This document shows positions 8,168 through 18,400 of a DNA stretch of 64,000 bases, in pieces. Each line of letters opens with the position of its first letter. Positions within the stretch are counted from its first letter, which is position 1. The DNA is from JAVVEH01 sp032251435 (lineage in GTDB: Bacteria; Verrucomicrobiota; Lentisphaeria; Oligosphaerales; MVZH01): assembly GCA_032251435.1 (NCBI GenBank), contig JAVVEH010000009.1, positions 1 through 64,000 on the forward strand, given 5' to 3'. The translations under genes were made by a program, and so were the position numbers. Under the pieces are notes generated by a model. It did no database searches and had not been told where the DNA came from. It saw nothing but the letters and a program-made list of their open reading frames with translations.

Positions 8168-9868
8168 GTGAGAAAGATCCACATCGTTATTATGGGCCTA
8201 ATGTTAGCAGTCTTGCCGCTTCTCGCGAAAGAGTTCCACGTCAGGGACTACGGTGCCGTTGGTGACGGAGCTGCCGATGACGGTCCGGCCATTCGCCAGG
8301 CCGTGGAAGCTGCCGTCGCGGCTGGGCCGGGGTCGAGAGTCGTATTTGATAAGAAACGATATCGCCTGGCCAAGGCTGACGTGGACTACCACATTGCGCT
8401 CAAAGGCGTGAAGGGGCTCGTTATTGAGGGCAATGGTGCGGAGCTGACCAACACCCCCTGGAATAACATCGTCACGGTGGAGGAATGCGAGGATGTCACC
8501 GTGCGCGGCTTCGTCGTCGACTGTGATCCGCTGCCGTTCACCCAGGGCACCATCACCGAGGTGGATGCCGAGGCAGGCTCATTTCTACTGAAGGTTCATA
8601 AGGGTTACGACAATCCTGTCGAAGTCTACCGCCGTATTGGCAAAGAAGAGCCGGATTGGGGCTGGGGTGTGTGCTTCGATCCGGTGGAACGTAAGCGTAA
8701 GCCCGGCGCGATCATGCATTTCCACATCGACAGTGTGACCGAAGTCGATGATCTTCTCCGTGTGCAGCTCGCCGACAAGGCCCGCAAGCATGCGGCGGAG
8801 CTCGCGGCGGGCGACCGATTCGTGATCACCTTGAAATATGGTCGTGGGGGTGCCAACTTCTACGTAACCCGCAGTGCGAACTGCCGCCTCGAAAACAACA
8901 CCATCTACACCGCGAAATATGGCATGACTCACGGTTTGAGCGATAACCGCGGGCGGATTCATGTGAAGGGGGTGAAGATCACGTTCAGACCGGGTACAGA
9001 CCGTCTTATCACCACACCTAAAGACGGTTTTCACTGCAAGCACAATGCGGTGGGCCCCATCATCGAGGACGGGCTCTACGAAGGCATGCTCGATGACTCG
9101 ATTAATATTTCAGTCTGCCCTTATTGGGTGCGGAAGGACCTGGGAAACAACCGCTATCTCATTGCCGAAGTGCAGTTTTCCCCCCGCGAAGGAGACACCT
9201 TGATGGCATATCGCCCGAGCCCCGGCACCATAACCGATGGCCTGATTGTAGAGGCGGTGGAACCCCGGCCCACCCCGGATGGCATGCGTGGCAAGTGGAA
9301 CATCATCACCCTCAATCAACCGATTCCTGATTTAGGACTGCACAAAGGCGACAATCTGTTTCCCGGAGGCACTGACAAGCTGGCGTTCACCGGACTGTAC
9401 AACCTCGACGCCTCGGGCAGGAACTACATTGTGAGGGGCAACACCTTCGGCCCTCAGCGTCGCCACGCGGTGCTGGCCCGTTCCAGTGGCGGGTTGATCG
9501 AGAACAACGTTATCGACGGTGTCGGTGGCAGCGGTGTGACCCTTAATAACGAGATCGGAAGTTTTTACGAAGGCCCATTACCCAGCGATACAGTGGTCCG
9601 AAATAACACATTCAAAAATACGTTTTTTGATTCCATCAAGATCTACACCAATGGGAAAGGGGCATTTGCTCGGAATATCAATATCACCGGAAACACTATC
9701 TCTGGATGGCATACCGACCCAAGGGCAAAAAACTCAGCATCCGCAATCAATCTCCGGAACGTGATAGGTGTGGTTATTGAGAACAACACTATCGGGGATA
9801 GCGGCGCCGAAGCCATCATTTCCAAACCTATTCTGCTTGAAAACTGCAAAAATGTGATCAGCAGATAA
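8168..9868 (+). CDS. Secreted right-handed beta-helix protein 4
   Basis: A 566-residue exported protein starting at GTG: signal peptide MRKIHIVIMGLMLAVLPLLA, then immediately the fold motif FHVRDYGAVGDGAADDGPAI. It carries the shared element KDGFHCKHNAVGPIIEDG (near residue 283) and LDDSINIS (near 308). It is a more compact version of proteins 1 and 2, without their N-terminal additions. The C-terminal half has long runs of Asn ladder coils (VRNNTF, NINITGNTI, VVIENNTI). Pectate-lyase or glycosidase-like function is inferred from fold only. It lies 28 bp after protein 3 and 29 bp before the UroD-like gene, so the operon probably continues. Confidence 0.75.
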   Translation: MRKIHIVIMGLMLAVLPLLAKEFHVRDYGAVGDGAADDGPAIRQAVEAAVAAGPGSRVVFDKKRYRLAKADVDYHIALKGVKGLVIEGNGAELTNTPWNNIVTVEECEDVTVRGFVVDCDPLPFTQGTITEVDAEAGSFLLKVHKGYDNPVEVYRRIGKEEPDWGWGVCFDPVERKRKPGAIMHFHIDSVTEVDDLLRVQLADKARKHAAELAAGDRFVITLKYGRGGANFYVTRSANCRLENNTIYTAKYGMTHGLSDNRGRIHVKGVKITFRPGTDRLITTPKDGFHCKHNAVGPIIEDGLYEGMLDDSINISVCPYWVRKDLGNNRYLIAEVQFSPREGDTLMAYRPSPGTITDGLIVEAVEPRPTPDGMRGKWNIITLNQPIPDLGLHKGDNLFPGGTDKLAFTGLYNLDASGRNYIVRGNTFGPQRRHAVLARSSGGLIENNVIDGVGGSGVTLNNEIGSFYEGPLPSDTVVRNNTFKNTFFDSIKIYTNGKGAFARNINITGNTISGWHTDPRAKNSASAINLRNVIGVVIENNTIGDSGAEAIISKPILLENCKNVISR

Positions 9869-9897
9869 AATAAACGGTGTCAGAAAAGGACAATGAA

Positions 9898-10989
9898 ATG
9901 AGCCGAACAATTGGCATGGACGCGATCCGCTGTCGGCCGACACCACGCCCGGCGCACGTCGAATACTCGATGGAATACCATGGTGCCTTGATCAGCCAGG
10001 TGACGGGGGTTGAGAGTGGCGCCGGCGTGAACTCGCGAACCGCATCAGATTACGCCCTCCGCCCGCGCGAGGTGCTGCGCCGTTTCTACGATGCCTGGGA
10101 CTATGACTTTCTATGGGGCACCCATGACGGCTTTGTCAACTGGGCCAAGGCGGGCCGTTGCGCGGATATGGGCCATGCCGTTTATGCCGCCGACGGGAGT
10201 GACCAGCACGAGCCGAAGGCGTGTCCGTTTTCGACCCCCGAGGAGGTTTGGGCGTTTGATCCCGTCGAAGAATATGGTCTGACCCCGTTCGACGAGTTGG
10301 TCGAGGGGTATGAGAAGGACTATCAGGAACGCAGCGCGGCCTTTCCCAACCAAGTCTGCACCGGCGGGTATTACAAGACGGTCATCTCGGGGGCGATCCA
10401 GGCGTTCGGCTGGGATATGTTGCTGGTCGCGGCGGCCGATGAGGCGAAGTTCGCCAAGGTGCTGGAAGCTATCGGGCGCTATACTCTGCATCACGCCCAA
10501 GCCTGGGCCGAGACCTCCATTCCGGTCTACATCCAGCATGACGATATCGTCTGGACCAACGGGCCCTTCTTGAGACCGGATTTTTATCGCGAAGTGATTT
10601 TTCCCATTTACCGTGAGCTGTGGAAGCCGCTCAAGGCGGCGGGCAAGAAGATTCTTTACTGCTCGGACGGCAAGGTGGACATGTTCCTGGAAGACATCGC
10701 GGCCTGCGGCGCGGATGGCTTTATCTTCGAACCATGCAATGATTTTGACAGGCTGGTCGAAAAACTTGGGGGGACCCATATGCTGGCCGGCAGCAAGGTT
10801 GACTGCCGCACGATGTCCTTTGGCTCCTGGGATGATGTCAAGGCTGAAATCGACGCGACCTTGGCGCTCACACGTGGGATGTCCGGACACATGTTTGCCG
10901 TCGGCAATCACATTCCGGCCAATGTCTCCGACGAGATGTGCCTGCGATACATGAACTATCTGAGAACACACTGGGGCCGAGAGCAATAG
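9898..10989 (+). CDS. Uroporphyrinogen decarboxylase-fold protein (methyltransferase-like)
   Basis: A 363-residue member of the UroD superfamily (COG0407 type). These proteins include corrinoid methyltransferases such as MtaA/CmuA, and many uncharacterised members sit in PVC sugar clusters. Visible are DAIRCRPTPRPAHVEYSMEY at the start, YIQHDDIVWTNGPF, and ILYCSDGKVDMFLEDI. In MtaA-like enzymes the last position is HSCG; here the His is Tyr and the Cys is kept, so the zinc site may be altered. It is unlikely to be a true HemE, given the context. I chose ATG 9898 because AAAAGGA ends seven bases before it; a GTG at 9877 is in frame but has no such site. It could demethylate a methylated sugar or aromatic compound released by the upstream enzymes, but this is speculation. 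Confidence 0.75.
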   Translation: MSRTIGMDAIRCRPTPRPAHVEYSMEYHGALISQVTGVESGAGVNSRTASDYALRPREVLRRFYDAWDYDFLWGTHDGFVNWAKAGRCADMGHAVYAADGSDQHEPKACPFSTPEEVWAFDPVEEYGLTPFDELVEGYEKDYQERSAAFPNQVCTGGYYKTVISGAIQAFGWDMLLVAAADEAKFAKVLEAIGRYTLHHAQAWAETSIPVYIQHDDIVWTNGPFLRPDFYREVIFPIYRELWKPLKAAGKKILYCSDGKVDMFLEDIAACGADGFIFEPCNDFDRLVEKLGGTHMLAGSKVDCRTMSFGSWDDVKAEIDATLALTRGMSGHMFAVGNHIPANVSDEMCLRYMNYLRTHWGREQ

Positions 10990-11041
10990 AACCGACACGA
11001 GAATCGAGTTGACGAAATCGAATATGGCCGTCGGAAATCAG

Positions 11042-11094
11042 CTTCAGCTTGGATCTAAGCCGCGCTATGCTAAAGTGAATGCGCTACGCTGAAG
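11042..11094. other. Intergenic inverted repeat
   Basis: CTTCAGC (11042-11048) pairs with GCTGAAG (11088-11094), with GCGC-rich sequence between, in the 142-bp gap between the UroD-like and fusion genes. It may be an RNA processing or stabilising hairpin; there is no T tract, so it is not a normal terminator. Confidence 0.3.
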
Positions 11095-11131
11095 AGTCTC
11101 CGAAATAAACAAAAAGAAAAAGGGCGATACA

Positions 11132-13096
11132 ATGTATCTATCGGTGTTTTCTGATGAACTGGCCACGGATGTGACCCAAGCGCTGCCGATGATCAAGTCC
11201 TGGGGCATGAGCCACGTGGATTTCCGCGGCCGGGTCTTCCGTAAAGGCATTGAGATGCTTGATGATAAGGAGTTGAAGGAACTCAGGAAGCTCTGTGACG
11301 ACAATGGATTGTCCGTCGCCTGCCTGCAGACCTCGCTCTGCAAAGTGCATCTACCGGATGCGGAACGGCAACAGAAGGAAGCGGAAAAGCTGGAGGGGAT
11401 CATCCGGGCGGCGGAGGCGCTGGACTGTCGGCTGGTCCGTTCGTTCCATTATTGGCAGCCAGGTAAGAATACGGAAGAAAAGGGCGGAGCGTTGGCCGTT
11501 CAACCGGACGCCATGCAGAAGGTGCTGGATATGTTCGGCCCCATCGCCGACCGCGCCCGGGAGGCCGGTCTGCTCATGGCGTTTGAAAACTGCGGCGTGA
11601 CAACCGATGAAGTGTTTGCTCTCCTTGACGCGCTGGATGTGCCGGAATGGGGCATGGCCTGGGATGTGGCAAACACGTGGGACTGCGATGAACGACTGAA
11701 AGATGAGGATGCCTATATCGAACGCATGATCAAGCGGTCACTTTGTGTGCATGTCAAAGCTAGGGGGGCGCTGCCCGATCTTATAAAAGACCTCAAAGAA
11801 TTTCGACCGGGAAAATGTGGGATTGGCTCAAAACAGCTGGCCCAGAAAAACCCACAGCGTGGGCTGAAGCGTGAACTGATCCCCTATGGTAAAGTTCTGA
11901 GTGCCTGCCATAATCTTGGCATGCCCGGTCCGGTCAGTGCCGAGACGCACAATCCGGACAAGAGCGTCTCCGATGTCGACCGGACCCAACAACTGATCCA
12001 AGCCATCCGTCGCGCCTGGCCTGCCGCGGCGCCGGAGAGTGAAGCGAAGAACACGGGTGGGGAGGCGGTCGTGCGCGATTGGGACGACAATCCAGTCGGA
12101 TTTCTTGTCGTCGGACTCGGCATGGGGCATGAGAACGCGAAGAAAGTAAACAAGGCTTCCGGCTGTCGGCTGGTCGCGGTGGCCGACCTGGTCGAGGACC
12201 GTGCAAAGCGCACAGGTGAGCATTTTGACGTACCCTATGGCACCGACTACAAAAAATGGCTGGATGACGCCGCGGTGGAGGTGGTCTACGTGGTCACCGA
12301 AACCGGGAACCACGCGCGGGTCGCGCTTGAGGCGCTGAAAGCAGGCAAGCATGTGTTGACGACCAAGCCCATGGAAGCCTCGCTTGAGGCGGTTGACACG
12401 ATGATCAAGCTGGCGGAGGAGAAAGGTCTGATCCTGGCGGTCGACTTTGGCCGGCGCTTCGATAATGCGACACTGGCGTTGAAAAAGGGCGTCGAAGAAG
12501 GAGTCTTTGGCAAACTTCTCAGTGCCGAGTGCAGTCTGAAAATTCTCCGGACCATGGAATATTTCCAGAAGAATGGCGGCTGGCGCGGAACCCGAAAACT
12601 GGATGGCGGGGGGGTTTTGTCAAATCAGGCGATCCACAACATCGATGAGATTGTCTTCTGTTTCGGGGTTCCGGCGAAAGTCCGCGCCAACATCTGGACT
12701 CAGACCCATGATATCGAGGCCGAAGACGTGGCCTTCGCGACGTGGCAGTATGAAAATGGCTTTGTATTGAGCCTGCATGCCACAACATCTTATCCCCAGC
12801 CCACCTGGTATTCGAAAACGGAGATTACTGGTGAAAAAGGGGCCTACTCCCACGCCGCCGGCGGGCCTTATGACAAGCCGATGAACAAGTGGTATGTCGA
12901 TGGCGCTTGGTCGGACGAGGCACCCCATCCGGTGAAGTCCGAGTGGCTCAACGCGCCCGACAACATGGCCGCCCACATCCGCACCGGCGCGCCGCTCGTT
13001 TGCGATGGTCGCGACGGCCGACGGTCACAGGCTGTCCTGGATGCCATGTATCGCTCCGCCTATGAGAACAATGGCGACTGGGTTGAACTCCGGTGA
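11132..13096 (+). CDS. Fusion: xylose-isomerase-like TIM barrel + Gfo/Idh/MocA dehydrogenase
   Basis: A 654-residue two-domain protein. Residues 1 to about 300 are a sugar phosphate isomerase/epimerase TIM barrel (start MYLSVFSDELATDV, then WGMAWDVANTWD and CVHVKARGALPD, where metal ligands are expected). Residues from about 322 are a complete Gfo/Idh/MocA oxidoreductase: nucleotide-binding VGFLVVGLGMGHEN, VYVVTETGNHARVALEAL, HVLTTKPMEASLE (the family's EKP is TKP here), and the catalytic-region helix GGGVLSNQAIHNIDE. The two activities usually come as separate neighbouring genes in inositol or keto-sugar pathways; here they are one polypeptide with a linker of about 25 residues. AAGGG lies eight bases before the ATG. 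The stop overlaps the next start (GTGA). Likely cytoplasmic oxidation and isomerisation of a sugar liberated by the beta-helix enzymes. Confidence 0.85.
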   Translation: MYLSVFSDELATDVTQALPMIKSWGMSHVDFRGRVFRKGIEMLDDKELKELRKLCDDNGLSVACLQTSLCKVHLPDAERQQKEAEKLEGIIRAAEALDCRLVRSFHYWQPGKNTEEKGGALAVQPDAMQKVLDMFGPIADRAREAGLLMAFENCGVTTDEVFALLDALDVPEWGMAWDVANTWDCDERLKDEDAYIERMIKRSLCVHVKARGALPDLIKDLKEFRPGKCGIGSKQLAQKNPQRGLKRELIPYGKVLSACHNLGMPGPVSAETHNPDKSVSDVDRTQQLIQAIRRAWPAAAPESEAKNTGGEAVVRDWDDNPVGFLVVGLGMGHENAKKVNKASGCRLVAVADLVEDRAKRTGEHFDVPYGTDYKKWLDDAAVEVVYVVTETGNHARVALEALKAGKHVLTTKPMEASLEAVDTMIKLAEEKGLILAVDFGRRFDNATLALKKGVEEGVFGKLLSAECSLKILRTMEYFQKNGGWRGTRKLDGGGVLSNQAIHNIDEIVFCFGVPAKVRANIWTQTHDIEAEDVAFATWQYENGFVLSLHATTSYPQPTWYSKTEITGEKGAYSHAAGGPYDKPMNKWYVDGAWSDEAPHPVKSEWLNAPDNMAAHIRTGAPLVCDGRDGRRSQAVLDAMYRSAYENNGDWVELR

Positions 13097-15234
13097 GCGC
13101 GGCCACTATGCGCGCCAATCGACTGATTCACGAGAAAAGCCCCTACCTGCTTCAGCACGCACGCAACCCGGTGGACTGGTATCCGTGGGGGGAAGAGGCG
13201 TTCGCCCGGGCGCGGCGTGAAAACAAGCCGATCTTTCTCTCGGTGGGCTATTCAACCTGTCACTGGTGCCACGTCATGGCCCGTGAGTCGTTCGAAAGCG
13301 CCGCGGTCGCCAAGGTGCTGAATCAGCATTTTGTCCCGGTTAAGGTCGACAGGGAGGAGCGCCCGGATGTCGACAAAGTCTACATGACCTACGTCCAGGC
13401 CACCACCGGCGGTGGCGGCTGGCCTATGAGTGTCTGGCTGACCCCCGACCTGAAACCATTCTTCGGCGGCACCTATTTTCCGCCGGAAGACAAATGGGGA
13501 CAGCCAGGATTTATCACTGTCCTGAAGCGTGTCGCCGACGCGTGGAGCGACGACCGGGACCGGATCATCGCCGCCGCCGATGGCGCCATTGACCACCTGC
13601 GCCAGGCGACGAATGTCGCCCCCGATCCCGCCGTCGAATTGGAACGGGAACTCCTCGATCAGGCGTACCGGCAGATCACGTCATCCTATGACGCGCGCTA
13701 CGGCGGGTTCGGCGGGGCGCCCAAGTTCCCGCGTCCATCCGTGCCGGATTTTCTCCTGCGCTACCATGCCCGGACCGGAACGCGGGATGCCCTGGACATG
13801 ACCCTTCACACGCTGCGCCAGATGGCCGGGGGCGGCATCCATGACCACCTCGGCGGCGGCTTCCACCGCTATTCCGTGGACGAACGCTGGCACGTGCCGC
13901 ATTTCGAGAAGATGCTCTACGATCAGGCGCAGCTTGCCTGCACCTACCTGGATGCCTATCAGATCACCCATGAGCCGTTCTATGCCGGTGTCGCCCGCGA
14001 CATCCTCGATTATGTCCAACGCGACATGACCGGTGAACACGGGCAGTTTTATTCCGCCGAAGACGCGGACAGCGGCATTCCCGGCAACCCGGATGAGCAT
14101 GCCGAGGGCGCGTTCTATGTCTGGGAGGCGGCTGAGATCGCCGCTATCCTCGGTGACCGGTTGGCTGACATTTTCAGCTTCCATTACGGCATCGGGCAAA
14201 ACGGCAATGTCCGCGATGATCCCCATGGCGAGTTCCAGCGCAAGAACATCCTCCACACCGCGCGCGCAGTCGCGGAGACCGCGGCCCGCTTCGGCAAAGA
14301 TGCCGATGATGCCGATGATGCCGCCCGCCTGCTGGCCGCCGCCCGCGGCAAGCTGCTGGCCAGACGCGACGAACGCCCGCGTCCGCACCTCGACGACAAG
14401 ACCATCACCGCCTGGAACGGCCTGATGATCTCCGCCTTCGCCCGGGCCTGTCAAGTTCTCGATGATCAGCGGTACCTGGAGACCGCCCGGACGGCCGCCG
14501 GCTTCATCCGTGACAGGCTTTATGACGAACCGCTGGGCGTTTTACTGCGCCGCTACCGCCGGGGCGAGGCCGCCATCGACGGCTATCTTGACGACTACGC
14601 CTTCCTGATCCAGGGGCTGCTTGACCTCTACGAAGCCTCGTTCGAGATCAACCACCTGACGTGGGCGATAACCCTTCAGAAGAAGCAGACCGAGCTGTTC
14701 CAGGACAAACGCGCCGGCGGATACTTCAGCACAACCGGCGGGGACAAAACCGTTCTCCTACGGATGAAAGACGACTACGACGGCGCGGAGCCCGCGGCCA
14801 ACTCGGTCGCCGCCCTCAACCTGCTGCGCCTGGCGCGGATGACCGATACCGTGACATTCCAAGGCCAGGCGGAAAGAACGCTGCAAGCCTTCGCCCGGCA
14901 ACTGACCCGCGCCCCGCACGCCATGCCGCGGATGATGGCCGCCTTCGACTACCACCTCGACACGCCGAAGCAGATCATCATCGCCGGCGATCCGGAGGCG
15001 GCGGACACGCAACGTCTGCTGCGCGAAGTCCATGCCCGTTTCATTCCCAACAAGATCCTCATGCTCGCCGACGGCGGAAACGGCCAAAACGAGCTGGCCC
15101 GGCATTTCGCCTTCATCGAGTCCATTCATTGCATCGACGGCAAAGCCACCGCCTACGTCTGCGAGAACAACGTCTGCAAGCTGCCAACCACTGACCCCGA
15201 TCAACTGGCTGAGCGACTCGAAGCCCGACAATGA
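13093..15234 (+). CDS. DUF255/YyaL-type thioredoxin-domain protein
   Basis: A 713-residue protein of the YyaL/SSP411 family. The N-terminal thioredoxin-like domain has the family start NRLIHEKSPYLLQHARNPVD, a CHWC motif (C56, C59) in STCHWCHVM, and PVKVDREERPDVDKVYM. It is followed by an (alpha/alpha)6 barrel-like region: GGFGGAPKFPRP, DHLGGGFHRYSVDERWHVPH, FEKMLYDQAQL, KTITAWNGLMISA. Length is normal. The function in bacteria is unknown; proposals range from a redox chaperone to a sugar-processing enzyme because of the barrel. It starts at GTG overlapping the stop of the fusion gene by 4 bp; ATG 13108 is an alternative. The following 264 bp contain short GTCGGTGG-type repeats (15246-15266) and no gene. 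Confidence 0.9.
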   Translation: MSAATMRANRLIHEKSPYLLQHARNPVDWYPWGEEAFARARRENKPIFLSVGYSTCHWCHVMARESFESAAVAKVLNQHFVPVKVDREERPDVDKVYMTYVQATTGGGGWPMSVWLTPDLKPFFGGTYFPPEDKWGQPGFITVLKRVADAWSDDRDRIIAAADGAIDHLRQATNVAPDPAVELERELLDQAYRQITSSYDARYGGFGGAPKFPRPSVPDFLLRYHARTGTRDALDMTLHTLRQMAGGGIHDHLGGGFHRYSVDERWHVPHFEKMLYDQAQLACTYLDAYQITHEPFYAGVARDILDYVQRDMTGEHGQFYSAEDADSGIPGNPDEHAEGAFYVWEAAEIAAILGDRLADIFSFHYGIGQNGNVRDDPHGEFQRKNILHTARAVAETAARFGKDADDADDAARLLAAARGKLLARRDERPRPHLDDKTITAWNGLMISAFARACQVLDDQRYLETARTAAGFIRDRLYDEPLGVLLRRYRRGEAAIDGYLDDYAFLIQGLLDLYEASFEINHLTWAITLQKKQTELFQDKRAGGYFSTTGGDKTVLLRMKDDYDGAEPAANSVAALNLLRLARMTDTVTFQGQAERTLQAFARQLTRAPHAMPRMMAAFDYHLDTPKQIIIAGDPEAADTQRLLREVHARFIPNKILMLADGGNGQNELARHFAFIESIHCIDGKATAYVCENNVCKLPTTDPDQLAERLEARQ

Positions 15235-15498
15235 CATCGGCACGTGTCCAGTGGTCGGTGGTCGGAGAGACACAGGCTATGTTTTGAGTTCGATTTATCC
15301 CGGCCCCAACGGGCATATGCGTCAACTTAAGCACGACATACTGACGAGCGGAATGATACGCTACCGTGCGAAGCACTTTGGAGTGTCGGTCGCCTTGCCA
15401 ACCCGTTTTCCCCCGCTAGGTTATTTTCCGTTGCCGGCAACCGGGCGGGTGTCCGGCCGCCGACCGGTTTTCATCGCATCCGGAAGGAATGGGCAGGG

Positions 15499-18400
15499 AT
15501 GACGGATCACATCGAAGCGAAAATAGCGGTTGTTCTTGGCGAGTTGAGCCGGGCTCTGTGCGACTATTTGGCCAGGGTTCTGCCACGCCTGCAACCGGCG
15601 GACTGGTGGGGGCGGCTGGTGGTCGGAAAACTGTCGCACCAACAGGCGGAGCGACAGCGGCAGACCCGTGGCGGGGATCTTGGCGGTTTGGATTTGGCGG
15701 CTTTGCTGAGGGTCTTCGATGCGAACTGGTGGGAGATCTGCAACCGGGAGTCCCTGCCGTCCGAGTGCCGCCATTATCTCAAGGAGATGCAGTCGGTCCG
15801 CAACCGCTGGGCGCACGCCACCGCCGCGCTGCCGTCGCCCGACACCATCTTCCGCGATCTGGATACCGTGCAGCGCCTGCTGATCGCGGTCGCGCCCGAC
15901 CACCCCGCCGTGTCCGCGCTCGACGATCTCAAGCGCCAGGCTCTGCAGGCGCCAAGCCCGGTTGCGGATTCTGCACCGCCGCCGCCCGTCGCCCAAGCCG
16001 AAGCGCCACCGCCGCCGACCCCACCCGCATTTGCGCCGGGCAGCCTGGTGTGTCTGAAATCCGATCCGGGCAAGACCGGCGTGGTTGTGACGACGGAATC
16101 CGGCCATCCCGAGGATCGGGTGATTGTTTTCATCGATGGCGGCAAGCGCCCCTTCTACGCATCCCAGATCCAGCCGGACGGCGAACCCGCTGACGCGGAG
16201 ATCGCAGTCGCCGCCGCCGAGCGTTTCCACGCCTGCCTGACGGCCACCCATCTAGCCCATCCTTGCGGAGCCACGCTGTTTTCGCTCAATGCCGCCCGGA
16301 TCGACTTCATCCCCTACCAGTTCCGTCCAGTCATCAAGTTCATCCGCGCCGACCTGCCGCGGCTGTTGATCGCCGACAGCGTCGGGGTCGGCAAGACCAT
16401 CGAAGCCGGGCTCATTCTGCGCGAACTGCAGGCGCGCCGCCCGCTTGCCAATGTTCTAATCGTCTGCCCGCGCCCCCTGGTCGCCGAGGAAAAGTGGAAA
16501 ACCGAAATGCGGCGCTTCGACGAACGGTTCGTCCACCTGGACGGCCCGACCCTGCGGCACTGCATCGAGGAAATGCACCTCGAAGGCACATGGGATCCCC
16601 GCTACTCGCGGGTGATCGTCCCCTATTCGCTGTTCGACGAAAAGCTCTTGAAAGGCGAGAAGGGCCGCCGTAAGCGCAAGGGGCTTTGCGATCTCAATCC
16701 GCCGCCGCATTTCGATCTGGTGATCGTCGACGAAGCCCACCACATCCGCAACCCGAACACCTACGCGCACAAGGCGGTGCGTTTCTTCTGTGACAATGCC
16801 GAGGCCGTCCTGTTCATGACCGCGACCCCGCTGCAGACGGGCGACAACGATCTTTTCGTGCTGCTCAACGCCCTGCGTCCTGATTGGGTCATCGATCAGG
16901 CCAGCTATGCCGAAATGGCGGCGCCGAACCCGCACATCAACCGCGCCGCCACCGCCGCCCGCGGCGGTGCCGTCGACTGGCGGACGGAGGCCCTAGCGGA
17001 ACTCGACGCGGCCGTCGCCACGAGCTGGGGCAAGGCCACCTACCCCGCCGATCCCGCCTATGTCAAGGCCCGGCGGCTGCTGGAAGCGGCCGACTGCGAC
17101 AGCCGCGGCCGCATCGAGGCGATTTCCGCCATCGAAAGCCTCCATACCTTCGCCGGTCTCATCAACCGCACCCGCCGCCGGGACATCGGCGACTTCGCGG
17201 TGCGCAAGCCCGAAACCGTCGCCGTCGATTTCACCCCGGCCCAGCGGCAGATCCACGACGGGCTGCTGGCCATGCACCGTCTGCTGCTGACCCGCTGCCA
17301 CGATGTCCAATGCGTCGACTTCATGATGACCACCCTCAAACGGCAGGCCGCCAGTTGCATCTTCGGGCTCGCACCGATGCTGGGCGATATTCTCGGCCGC
17401 CGCCTCGACGAACTGCGGATATTGGCCGAGGATGGCCTGTCCAGCCTCGACGAGACGCTGCACAACGCGCTGCGGGAGGGCGCCGCCGCGCTTGTCTAGG
17501 AAGCCGCGTCGCTGCCGCCGGACGACCCGAAGTTCGATGCCCTCATGAGAGTGGTCGAAAACAAGCGCCAGTCGCCCAATCCCCGCATCATGCTGTTCAG
17601 CACCTTCCTGCACACCCTGCGCTATCTGGAGACCCGGCTGACGGCGGCCGGCGTGCGCGTCGGTCTTGTCCACGGCGGCGTTCCCGACCCGGAACGCATG
17701 GCTCTCCGCCGCCGCTTCATGCTGCCGACCGGCGATGCCGAAGCCATCGATCTGCTGCTCTTCTCCGAGGTCGGCTGCGAAGGGCTCGACTACCAGTTCT
17801 GCGACACCCTGGTCAACTACGATCTGCCGTGGAACCCAATGCGCATCGAACAGCGCATCGGCCGCCTCGACCGCAACGGCCAGCAGAGCGAGGCGGTGTT
17901 CATCTATAATCTGATCACTACCGGCACCATCGACGCCGACATCTACAGCCGCTGCCTGCTGCGCATCGGCATCTTCGAACGCTCGGTCGGCGAATGCGAG
18001 GACATCCTCGGCGATCTGACCCGCGACATCGGCAGAATCGCCGCCGACACCCAGCTCTCCGCCGACGAGCGCCAGGCCAAGCTACAGCAACTGGCCGACA
18101 ACCAACTGCGCCTCGCCGCCGAGCGCAGCGAGCTGGAGCGGAACCAGAAGGCGTTCTTCGGTCTCGACCTCTCCGAACAGCGTTTCCGCGACGACATCGA
18201 CGCCGCGTGCAGCTCCTGGATCGCCCCGCGGGCGGTCGAGAATCTGATCGACCGCTATCTTCGCTCGCTGGCCGCCGGCAAATCCCCCATGCTCGGCGGT
18301 GGCAAGGTAAAAACTCTGCGGCTTTCGCAGGACCTGCGCAATGCCTTGCTCGCCGAGCTGAAGGCCGCCGACCTGCCCTCCGGCGATGCATCGCGCCGCT

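Noticed and set aside
13681..14454. Long frame antisense to the YyaL-type gene, and similar antisense frames over the helicase
   Set aside because: GC-rich genes generate such frames; no family pattern, start site or conservation signal is visible.
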